A DNA stretch of 64,000 nucleotides from assembly GCF_048564905.1 (NCBI RefSeq), contig NC_132993.1, forward strand, positions 79,329,001-79,393,000, written 5' to 3'. The position numbers were made by a program, and so were the translations under genes. Numbering within the stretch: the first letter of the stretch is position 1; the number at the start of each line of letters is the position of its first letter. The notes under the pieces are model-generated. The model saw nothing but the letters and a program-made list of their open reading frames with translations, had not been told where the DNA came from and made no database searches. Shown here piece after piece: positions 1 through 11,400 of this stretch. This stretch comes from Vicugna pacos (taxonomy: Eukaryota > Chordata > Mammalia > Artiodactyla > Camelidae).

Positions 1-1399
1 AACACACAGAAAATCACTAGGCGTCTGTCCTCTCCGTGCGGCTCCTGGGTCATGAAGAACAATCTGAAATCTGATGCTCACGTGCGTCTATCGTCATAAC
101 ACTCTGAATAAATAATCACATTACACCATCCTCCCGTGGGACTGTTCAAGGAGGGGCTTCGGAATCTGAGACCCCAGAAAGCAGGGAAGATGGCTCGTGT
201 CGGCCGCTTAGCAGCTGATGAATACTTAGCGTCCGCTACCTCTCAGAATGACAACGGCCCCACCTTCCAGAGAAGGAAACTGACAAACCCAGGTCAACCG
301 GCTCTGCGAGACGTGAGGTGTGTGCGGTGTTGCCCACCATCTTGGTACCTGCATTTGACCCCCAACCAACTTCATCTCTTCCCTGTGGCTTGCGGGCAAT
401 GGTAGAGAGAAAGGAAGATGTCAGCCGGCCACTTGGGTCAACTTTGTATGTGTCTGTGCTGTTCATCTGCCCTTTCGCTCCTCTACCAGCCCCTGAAGGA
501 GGCTGCACGCCTCTGAATGCCCACATCTTCCTGGCAGTGAAGGTTGGAAAATTCCCTATCAAGGAACCCAATACGAAGGTCCCGAGAAGAAAGGAAGTCT
601 TCTTACAAAGGGCAAAGAACTTTGATGGGAGGCAGATTCTTTAGGAACCAAGAGAAAACTTGTGTTGATGGGAACCCAAATGAGATGGAGTCCCTTAAAA
701 CTTCTGACATACGGCAGGATGAAAAGAGGGGCTGGCATCCTCCACATCTGTGGCCTTCTCCTTTCCAAGTAGAGCTTTCACTCACTTCTGCTCACCTTGG
801 GGGAAACCACTTTTCACAGAGATGACAATAATGGTATCATGCAACAGTCACTGACTGAGGAACCTCTATGGGCCAGACACTAAATGAGTGACACGGACTA
901 TTTCCAAGCCCTCAGAGGAAACTTTGAAGGTTATCATACTAACCCCATTTGATATTTGGGGCGGCCGGGGATTCACTGGCGCAGAGCCACTGCGCAGCAT
1001 AATGAGACAGCCGGCGCTGCTGCTGATCACAACAGGCAGCTTCCTTTTCCCAAATATAAAAATTGAATTATCTGAATGGAAGCAGAGAGAAAGAAGATGA
1101 CCGTCTAAACATTTGTCTTTTATTGGATTTGGCTGTGGTTTCTTTCAGGACTTGCAGATTATAGTGTCACTCCATCTACAAATCAATGACTCATAATTTC
1201 CTGGGCATGCATTAGACAGCCAGTCCTGTGCTGGGTGCCACGAGGCACAAAAGAAACAGCTATTTGTCTGGCCTGAGGGGCATCGAGAATGTAATTAGCT
1301 GCTAATAGGGATGCAGTCAAACGCAGAGAAAATAACCATTCCTGTGATCTTTTTTTTTTCTTCTGAGAAAGGCAAAAATGTACATCCATCTCCAAGGTG

Positions 1400-1419
1400 C
1401 ACACACACACACACACACA
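1400..1419. repeat. CA dinucleotide repeat
   Basis: Ten uninterrupted AC units, followed by imperfect ACAC and ATAT units to about 1442. It creates a false Cys-Val run in a minus-strand ORF. Confidence 0.95.
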
Positions 1420-2556
1420 TACACACCCATACATATATATATGATTTAAGGCATGCTTCAGAGTGAGCACTTTGCGTTTGGACCTCCTTCTATGATAATG
1501 AAGGGCAGACAAGAAATCAGCCACCCCCAGCCTCCTCTGGTCTTCAGCATCTTCCTCTGAATTCGTGGAGCTCAGTAAAGCCTGAGCTCTCCTGTTCACG
1601 CTGCACGTGACCTCAGTGCTGTTTCCCACGCACATGCCCATCCCAGAAGGATGCCCGACCGCTGTGTCCTGTCTGCCTCCTCCGGCTCCAGCCTGTGCGA
1701 ACCAAGATGGCGGGAGCCAGGCCCCCTCCCTGCACCACCGCATCCCCCACATCCAGACCAGAGCCTGACGCCTGCAGAGGACGCACACGTACCATCAGCT
1801 GAACGCAGGTGGGAGACTAGCACGCGCATTCTACTCACACAGAGACAAATAGCCCTTCCAGTCAAGATAAGGTCCACAGACTGCAGCTTGTATGTTTATT
1901 TGTATATATTTGTTGGTTTAAATTGGTCTTGATGAGTCAACTTAAGTTTGGTGAAATGTTTGAAAAACGAAACACAGCAAAACCAAAAGTCATCCCCAAG
2001 ACAATGGGTCAGCATTTCACCCTTTCTGGATTCTAAAATTATTCTTAAAATTCTAAGAATATCCACCTTGATCTTTTCCCCATTTATATCTTTGGGAAAC
2101 AGTGCTAACCCTAAATTTAATTACACTGCATTGCTTCTTTAAAACTTATAGCAGGAAAAAGGCACTGGTCCACTGCACATCATTTGAGTAAAATACGGAA
2201 GCTGACAGAAATCTAGAGAAAAGGTCAAAGGGGCTCTCTGCAAGAAAATGAAGTAAATGGAGGTAAAAATCATCTTTATCTGTGTTTTTAACCTAATTCT
2301 CTGATACGTATCTAAGCAAATATTGATTTGTTTTTCCTAAAGAAAATTTTCAGTATTTATATAACATGGAAACATCTGGAGAAGTAGCGAGTGTTTGCTT
2401 TTACAATGCTTCCTGCAGATAGACTAGTACAAATGTGGTGCTGCAGGGCAAAGCTAAAGACAGTATTAGCTATATAAGGAATAAAACAACGAACAAAAAT
2501 GTAATAATTAAACTTTTCTTGAAAGCCCCAGGTTTTTGAAATTACATTTGACTCTT

Positions 2557-2590
2557 TTTTTCTTTTTCTTTTTCTTTTTTTTTTTTTTTT
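2557..2590. repeat. T-rich homopolymer tract
   Basis: An imperfect TTTTTC tract running into about 16 consecutive T. It may be the reversed A-tail of an unrecognised retroelement, but no body was identified. Confidence 0.8.
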
Positions 2591-5324
2591 AGCAAAACAA
2601 CCATCAATTTCACCTCATATGAAATGCACTCTGTCAAGACGGGAAATAATAACCATGTGGTGACATTTCAATAGCGAAGACGATGACCTCAAAAGGTCGC
2701 GTCAGCCCCATCCTGACTGATGGCAACCAAGCCAGCCTGTTAATTAATGCCCGGGACACAGTGTGGGTTTTTCTATCTTTACAACTAAATATCACCCATC
2801 TTGCAAGAGAAAAGACCTTTCTATAGAAAAAACTAACCCTAATATTTTATCTTCACCATGACCAGACGAAAGAGGCTAGAAACCTAGGTTAGAGAACAAA
2901 AATACATTTTATATGATGTTATTTTCTTCAGTGGAAGGGAGACCAGGGGGAAGATCTGACTTCATCCAAGTGTGTCGATTCTAAAACACATGAAAGTAGC
3001 CACTTTTGATGAGCATCAGGCAAACTGAACTGCTGCAAGCTGCCCTCCCTCACTGTTATTTTCAGGCCATAGGAGGATGGAGTAATGAGCTGCTCAAACT
3101 TTTTCTTTTCAGAGAGGATGACACACACGGCGAGCTCCGCACCTGCTGTTCATACATCACCTCTGCAGCTCCACAGATGCCTGCATCCTTCGTAAGACTC
3201 TCCAAATCGCCTCACATTCACTAGGAATCTAAATTTTCTGCTCTCTAAACTTCACTAATAAGCTTTAGGAGGCAAGTATTTTCAGAATGAAGAATTCTTC
3301 CAAATATCTCCTTCCTCAACATTAGGGAAGCTGGCTTTAGTGGTGGTCGATGCTTGTACCATGTGGTTTGTTAACTATTCCTAACATCACCTTTGGTTAA
3401 AAAGAGTATAAATCTTTACGGATGTAGTAGGTACGACATAGTAGGGACTTGATAACTCGTAGCTACTAAGATTGTTCACTGGAAGACCAATGGACTTAGA
3501 TTTTGAAAAAACAAAAGCCTACTTATCTAAGTGTGTTAAAGTGGGGATGGGTGTGAGAGGAATATGGGTATGGCCCTAAGAGGGGAGATGGAGGGTTAAC
3601 GTCGGAGCCCTTAACACGTTAGCTTGTCTATTTCACATCTGTAACCTACGGCACAACCTCCAAACGTCCTTGCTCAAACCCATGGGCATTCCGACAGTAA
3701 GCTTTCCACTGAATAGTCTGGGGCAATGAATCAGTGCAGTTTAAAAGCACTGGTAAAGACGGAATTTGTGCTGCTTTTAAAAATAGGAATTCAATGAGAA
3801 CTTTGCAGAATTGAAGCAATTTCTAAATCAATATCTGAACCTAATCAATACCTTTCTAACCCTCTGGCATCGTCCATATTCTTTTAAAAATCAGTTCTCT
3901 GCTTAATTATAACAGTAGTCAAAAGTTCAATTGGATCTTTCCCTTCCTTTGTTTTTTAAGCCATCTTAAAGCTAAGTTTGGTGGACAGATCACAATCTGA
4001 TGCCAAAAGAAAATGGTCCATCTGCATGGCATTACTGAGATCCCTGGGAATCTAGGAATGAAGGTTAGGAAGAAAAATTCTGGACACTGCAGCACAGAGC
4101 CTCAGCACTCCCCAGCCTAAATTCTGTGCAGGCAATGCTCCTAGGAGGAACACATTTCTTGTTTTCCTTACAGGACTTGGTCCCAATCTGCATCTTTACA
4201 TGGAAAATATGACCGTTTTCTTGAGTTACTCTTAATCTGTATTTTGCATCACTGTCTTGCCCTATCATTTATTTTCTCTACTCTATTAATAAATGATAGA
4301 TTTGACAGATGACCTTCCCTTTTCCCAGCAAAATAACCTAGGGCATCAACAGCAAGAAATAAAACTTTCATTTTTCTAGTTATCTAATCTAGGCGATGTT
4401 ATTTTGGGGAATAGAGAGATTGATTTTCCTCTTGGTACAGATTCTACGAAGGCTGTAGGAAGCGGTACCCTGACTGAAATTCTTGGGAGACATTTTAACC
4501 TCATTTCATAAGTAAACTAGTTTTCACTCTCCATGGGTATTTCAGATTAAATTTTCCTGGTATCATTCCACACTTTCATGAGTGTTACGCTAGCCAGTTC
4601 AACGTGGTGCGTATAGAGCCCAACCCAGTTTGCATGTGGTGTGAGACATGGCTACGTGGGGCAAGGTAAGGGCAGGTTTCCAGGTAGACAAATGGGTGCC
4701 CACCCTTGTATAAAATACATCCTCGGAGTCCCTCTCATTATAAGAGCCAGCACCAGACTTGATTTTGAGCAAATGGTTGTACGCATAGGAATCTTTATAG
4801 ATTCATAGATTTTTCATGTGGGATTTCAATCCCTCATTGGGCCTTAACCAACCTACAAAACTCCTATGGTAAGAAATCAGCATTTAGACTCAACCAACAA
4901 AGTTGTTATCCTTCTGTTTATCACCCACAGGTTGGCCCCTCATTGAAGGCCCACCTCCAGCCATCAAAGGTGGACCACAGCATTAACAAGTCCGGTCATT
5001 TGCGAGTTCTTACAACCTGTCTACCATGCACGGGAGAGTACCAGGAAAAATCAAGGCACCCTTTTTTCCTTTTTGAGAACCAAGCCTGTGGCTACATGAC
5101 AGCATCAGATCAGGTCTCTGAATAGCTTCCTTTTTTAAAAAAAGAAGAGAATGAACTGTCACTGTCAAAGGAGTAATGGTCATTTGAACCTGGGGGAGCC
5201 ATGACAGACATGGAGGTGATCTGGCCCAAGTGAAGCACGAATGAGGAGGGAGACATGGGATCAGGAGGTGAGCAGGGCTGTGGCAGGGGAGGCAGGTGGA
5301 GGGTGGGAGGGAGGTGGCACTCAC

Positions 5325-5444
5325 CACTGCCGCCTCCACTGGCTCCTCAGCCCGCGTGTCCAGTCCGAGGTCCGGCCCGGCAGCAGGGGGTGCAGGCGGC
5401 TCCTCGACTCTCGGCTCGGTGGGCGGAGCCTGGTCAGATTCAGC
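5325..5444 (-). CDS. AMPH: AMPH exon 17, alternatively spliced acidic/proline exon
   Basis: This 120-bp phase-0 exon encodes 40 residues starting [20 protein letters not shown] and ending with [12 protein letters not shown]. It equals human residues 425-466, exactly the block missing from the shorter human isoform 2, so it is a known cassette exon. The acceptor ends in cgaag|GCT: an unusual A before AG, with the T/C-rich tract ending about 22 bases upstream and no intervening AG. The donor GTG|gtgagt is strong. The camelid exon is two codons shorter than human and more diverged than the other exons. It is the most 3' exon in the window; the next (human IIPGAD...) lies below position 1. Confidence 0.95.
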
Positions 5445-8400
5445 CTTCGATGGTTTGATTTGAGGGTTAGAGGAAAAAGATTCGGCATGTGAATAGATTA
5501 CAGAACGCTGGACAATTAAGATTTTCTTCGTCAACATACAAGCAATTCGCTTCATTAAATCTGTGCTGGAAAAAAACCCCACTTGACATCACGGCCTTTT
5601 TAGAACCAAAAAGTCTAGGAATAAACTCTGATTAAGCTTCTTGTCACCACCATCAAGCTCTGTTATTTCCCTTGAAGTTGGGCAAAGATGTACCATTTTG
5701 GCTATTTATTTTAATTACTTTCAACATTTCAGGACCTCCTTATGACGTCTGTAAGAGATCTTAAAACAGTATTTTCTGCTCCTGAGCAGAGAAAGGAGAG
5801 CTTAGAAGATCCCACCTTTGGAAGTTGCAGGGAGTAAGGAAGAGTCCCCAGGGAACACAGTTCTGGGACCCGCCCCTCCACCAACCTCCGTTGATATGCA
5901 TCACAACCAAAAACTTGAAGGGTCCTCCCAATATTCAGATCAAAATGCATTGTCCTGCATGGTCACTATGAAGCCACTGTGCCCCGGCCCCAGCCGGGAG
6001 GAGCAGACCCAGCTACGTGGCAAGGAGCCACCACAACCTCAGACGCTTGGCTGCCTGGTGCCTTCCTGTTCAGTCCTTTATTCCACTTCTCCCTCCGATA
6101 AAATCCTTGGCCAGCAGTTTTTTTCCCATAATAAACTAATTAAGGAAACACATGGCAGGATTCTCTGTGGTACCAATCAGACTCTTCGACGTGCGTGGAC
6201 AAGACAGAGATCTTTTCCTCCCACTGCGACCTCTGCGCACAGACACCCTCCTGATTCCAATGATATGCTGAACCAAGCCTCTGGAATCTCTTAGCTCCAG
6301 ACTTTTTCCAGTTTTAAAGTGAGCAGTAATAAATAACAACAGGCTATTAAAATTACCATAGCCGATGCCTGTTACCATGGCTACTACCAAAACTGTTACC
6401 TCTCTTTTGATTTAGGTTAATGTTACATATTTATTTAGCATGACTATTTCAAAAAATGAATGGCCATTGGAGGGCACGTTAAGATCCCTTTCCATCAAAG
6501 TATTTAAATACTTTGGAGAAATTAGGAACTTTCACCATAAGCAATCAAAAGCCACCTTGAGTTCCACTGAACTTGATGCATGTGTTAAGTCCCACAGGGA
6601 AGTGATGGAGAAGTTATGCTGTGATTATAAAAAATAGATAATGAATAGCCTTTTGATGGAAAAATACACAAAATATTTGCCTTGGGCCCTCCCACCAAAT
6701 CCTCCATTGTGACACATGCCAGGAGCACGCCACTCTTTTCTTCAAAAGGCATAATAAAATGAAAGAACACTTGGGTAGATAAGTGTACAGAGATTTGATA
6801 TTTTTACGGGCTTTTGTAACCTTTAAAGGGTGATCTGACGTGATTTTTAAGAAAGAACGAGATAAAATTCACTCTAATAGACTCTCAGGAGTTCTTTATG
6901 GGAAATGGTTTCACTTGTATTGTTCAAAAGGAATTATCTTCATAATGGAACGAGTTTTCATAGCAGCGAAGAGATACTGTCAGCTCTCAGGGTGTGATCT
7001 TACCATTTCGGAAGTCAAGGTGATTTGCTATGAGAGGATGGTGTCAAATGACCTACACAGCAAGGACAGGAAGGGTAATTTGAGAAGACCAAGACACCCA
7101 CGAGAAGATGGCTGGGCCCCCCGTGAGCTGAGTCTGCAGTGCAGAATGAGGAGCCCAGGGAAGTTTCATGACAGGAATCCAATAAATCTAACTTTGTACA
7201 TTAAGAAAAAAACAAACACAAAGGTAACTTAAAATGAAAAGGATATTTGCGCCAGAGTCTGGGTTTCTTGGAAGTCTGAAGAAATTTTGAAGTTTTATAT
7301 ATATGCCAAGAATAAGTAGGGTGATTTCATAAATGAGTCCAACTGCCTTGGTTGCTGAAGCCAGACAATAACTCAATGAAAACAAAGTACGAAGAGGAGG
7401 AGAGATTGATTATGTCCCATAAGGCACAACACTTTCCTCTCTGCTATAACATCACACCGAATATTACAATATAGCATTGCAGTTTAATGACTGAAATTCC
7501 AGGGGGTCAAACAGGACCCACTGAATGCGTGACTGTACATAAAATCAGCCTCTCAAATTTGGAAATAGAAGTCACCTTTCTAGTCCTTCTAAGATGATGT
7601 AAAATTGTAAATACTTTGTCAAGCTAGAAAGAACAACAGAGGAAAAATGCAAACAACATCTCCTGGAATGATCTTAAAGTAGCCCTGTGCCCTGCTTCGA
7701 TCACTTCTTTTCTACAAGAAGCCTCCGGTGCAGACACTGCAAATGGGCTGATATCATGCTGTCCCCACCTGGGAGCCCTGGCAATGATCTCCTACTGTTT
7801 GCTGGAGGAGTGATCGTTATGCATTCAGAGGAGAGGTATATTCTATATATATATTAGTGGTAACAGGAAGCCACAAAGGTTTAATTCTGAGATTCAGAAG
7901 TGGAATTCTTGTTTTAGGATAAAAGGAGTAACGTAGCTTTGGTGCACATCTTCCAGCATCCTCTATGATAAGCGAGAAGGTAGGTCAAAGCAGAGGAAAA
8001 GGAGATGGGCTGGGAGAGTGCGGTAAAGAGTCCAGTCTCATTCCAACATGGTGACTGCTTTACTGCCCTGCTTCTCCAAACCTGGGAAAACTAATTTTGT
8101 GAGAACGTCAAAGGCCATGGAGGCAATCCTGAGCCCAGAGCAAGGTTTGCCAATTCAAAAGGGTTTAAACTTGTACCCAAGGGATGTCCTGTGGGGCCAT
8201 AAGGTGCAGACTGGTGGGATGTGCAGCCTCCACGTTGCTCAAACCAGTCAACGAACCAATGCTGGGGAATGGTCCCACCCCTGGGAAAATGTCACATAAT
8301 CACAACTCAACGGGAGACGTAGGTTCACTGTGATGTTCTAGTTCCTCACGGGGCAGAGCTGAAACTAGCAGCATCTGCAGTGCTGGGCATGACAAAGCAA

Positions 8401-11400
8401 AGTTCCCCAGTGGAAAGAAAGTGAAGAAGTCGGCTTCAGAGAACGTACAGAAAGAGAAGGGAAGAGCGGGCAATAGACGCCCCTAGGACCAGCTGCGGGG
8501 GGAGGGAGATGTTCAGAGAAATTAAAAACCACTGAATTCTATGCCAGGACATTTGCAACAGTAATAGGTACGAATTTTTTTTTTTTTAACGGAGAGACCA
8601 GGGATTGAACCCCGGACCTTGTGCGTGTTAAACACGTGCTCTACTACTGAGCTATACCCACCCCCACCAGGTGTGAATTTAATTCTGACCCATTGCCTTT
8701 CTTCTTATATCAGTGTGTCTCCATCTTTCTCAAACCATTCACAGCTGATAATTAAAAATCTCATCCTCCAGCATCAGTATAACCCTTACTCCATCACCCA
8801 GGCTGAAAACCACCAATGAACATGAAACAGAAGTCCCTCTGGCTCCAACATTAACACCAGCATAATCTGAATTTTAAACATTTAAATCTTTATTTGCAGT
8901 CCTCACAGATCCTGCCTTTTACCTGGTTACCCCAAAAGACAAAAGTACAGCAGTCTATGGACAAGGTGTTAGAGAAACACTTTCTTTTGAAAAATATCAA
9001 ATTAATCTTAAAGACAAATTAACCTTTCCAGAGCAGAATGCCTTACTGAGAAGTAAAATCATCTAAAAAGAAAAATCCGTTCTGCTTAAACCCAATTCTA
9101 AGTTTCCAAAGTGCAAGCCAGGAGCTGGGACAATCCTATACCATTCCCAGGGGAAAACCAGGAAGCTACAAATAACCCTCATGAACTAATCCTCAGAGAG
9201 CCTGAATCCTCTGCAGTGTGTCACTGACACGCTCACAGTGATGACATCCCTCAGGGTCTCTCCACCCAACTTTGCTAGTAAGCTGGTGCCAAAAATGTTT
9301 CCCACGATAAACGTAAGAATCTCCTCTAACACCGAGAGTAAACTTTCTGCTTCCTACTCATTCCCCAGCTAAGCTTTTCTCTCATCTCGCTTGTCAGCAG
9401 AGCAGAAACCGCATCTCTGCTGTGCACCACACTACCATTCGCAAAATGGAGGGAGGAGATGAGACATGAGGTAGCTTCAGGTTCAAGGAAAGGCAAGGAT
9501 CTGTTCTGAAGCATGAATTCTTGAGGTAATTTCATTTTCAATCCTGTAGCCTAAGTTATAGTCATGCCCTTGATGGATATACTGTGTTCCACGGAAGCCC
9601 ATAATTAGGAGACTGATTTTTGCTGGGATCATGGTGCCTTTATAAATAGAAGCAACCCCATTCAAAGTCACGGTGAGCTCTTTCAGAAGCTTTGCTTCCT
9701 ACTTTCTAGAAAAGAGGGGGGCTACGGAAACTACACTCTGGATATTCAAGCTCTGGATAACCCACAATGATCAACCTCGGAACATTCAGCCAACTAACAA
9801 CGTCCCCAAAATACAAACCAAAATTGACTTACCAAGTCACAGATCATACTCTGGTCTGTCTGTATTGTGAATAATGAAGTGTCCTGGGGCTGAAAGTTGG
9901 GGATAAAGCACACGATTAAAAATTTTTAGGGTTTCAGTTACTTTGCCAGAAAAGCAGCAACAAAGATATCAGTTAAATTAGCTCCCACCAGTTGTGTCAA
10001 TGAACACATTATAAAGTTTTTTTGGTCTCTTTTTATTTTTAATCAGAAAGGCAAAAAAGTGCAAAGCTAATTTTTGACAGTAGTTATTCTAGATATAAAT
10101 CTGAGCTGGCAGAATTCGATGATCCCATGAGCGACATGAAATGAAGGGCCGAATCTTCAGAGGCATCTTTGGTCCTCAGCTTCCCTTCTGGGCATGAACA
10201 CTGAGTTAAAAGTTGATGGGTCTAAGCGACAAATTGAAACGTTTTCAATGTTGAAACCTTAATCATACTGCTATCGCCTCTATGAGTAAGTCAGGAACCG
10301 TAATTTAAAAGCTGTGAACAATATATTCATTCGGGATATGAATCCTAAAAAAATCAAGCTGGAGGAAATCTAAGGGAACAGTGATCTCTAGGAAAATCCA
10401 TCTCTCATCACGCTGGGAGCCAGGCTCATAAACTCCAGGCAGGAGACCAGAAGAGCCTTTCCTGCGTAATCTGACCAGTTCAGAAAGAAAAAAACAGCCC
10501 CTAGAGAATTTAACATCAAGACGTCATCAACAGAAAGATGAGCCAGAAAATCCTATAGCAATACCGAGAGTCAATGAACTCTACCTACTTTTACGAGTCT
10601 CTCAGCTTTTTGGTGTCCTAGTCCTAAATATGAGTAGACAGCCAAGATCACCAGGCACTTAAGAAAAATCTCAAATATTAAAGGGAGAAATGAAATAGTT
10701 TTTAAAAAGTGGAAGAAATGAAGACTTTGCAGGGGGTAAAAACCTTCAAAAATTATTATTATTATTAACGCCCTTGGAGATACAATGAAGATGCTGTATT
10801 CATAAGAGGACGCTACTAAAAAACAAATATTCAATAAACAAAAAGAGCCCTTGGAAATTAAAAAAATATATATAGAAGTGAAAAATCTGTTAGAACAGTT
10901 GGAAAGCAGAGAAAGAGAAAAGGAAAAAGTGGGGGAAAAAAAAGTCAAGTGGAAGACTAGTTTAAGAAGCCAACATAAGAAAAAGAAGTGTCACAGAGTG
11001 AGAAAGCAAAAGAAAAGAAATCATCAGTGAAAAAAAAAATCCCCCAAACTGGAAGACATAATCTTTAGATTAAAAGGGCCTAGTGCAATATATGAAAAAC
11101 CCAGACCATAGGACATCACTGTCAAACTTCAGAGACACTACGGTATAAGGAAGATGGCACAAACTTCCGGATAGAAAGAGAAAAAGAAGGTGGGAAGGGC
11201 ATAAAATAGGGCAGAGAAAGGGCTGGGGTGCAGGAGGCGGTTCTTACAAAATATCAAGAATCAAAACGACAGTTTCCCAGTGGCAACACCAGGAGGTAGA
11301 ATTGAATGGAGCAATGGTTTCAAAATTCTAAAGGAAAATGGTTTACAACATGCAATATAATATCCAAACCAACAGTCCATTATATACGTGGGAATAAAGT

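Larger units (their letters stand above)
1..5324 (-). other. AMPH: AMPH intron 17, part
   Basis: No exon of the acidic spacer or SH3 domain was found here on the minus strand. Visible items are a CA microsatellite near 1400, a T-rich tract near 2557-2590 and a small CpG-containing patch at about 958-1030. The rest is unremarkable unique-looking sequence with no recognised gene. Confidence 0.8.

Noticed and set aside
1183-1788. 201-codon minus-strand ORF
   Set aside because: It runs through the CA microsatellite (a Cys-Val run), has no homology that I recognise, and does not join any AMPH junction phase.
5010-5582. 190-codon minus-strand ORF
   Set aside because: Only 5325-5444 is exon 17. 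The rest is intron read-through on both sides of clear splice sites.
8578-8668. tRNA gene candidate (B-box-like sequence and tRNA-like head)
   Set aside because: The head resembles a tRNA, but it ends in an A tail with target duplications and lacks a full cloverleaf, so it is a SINE.
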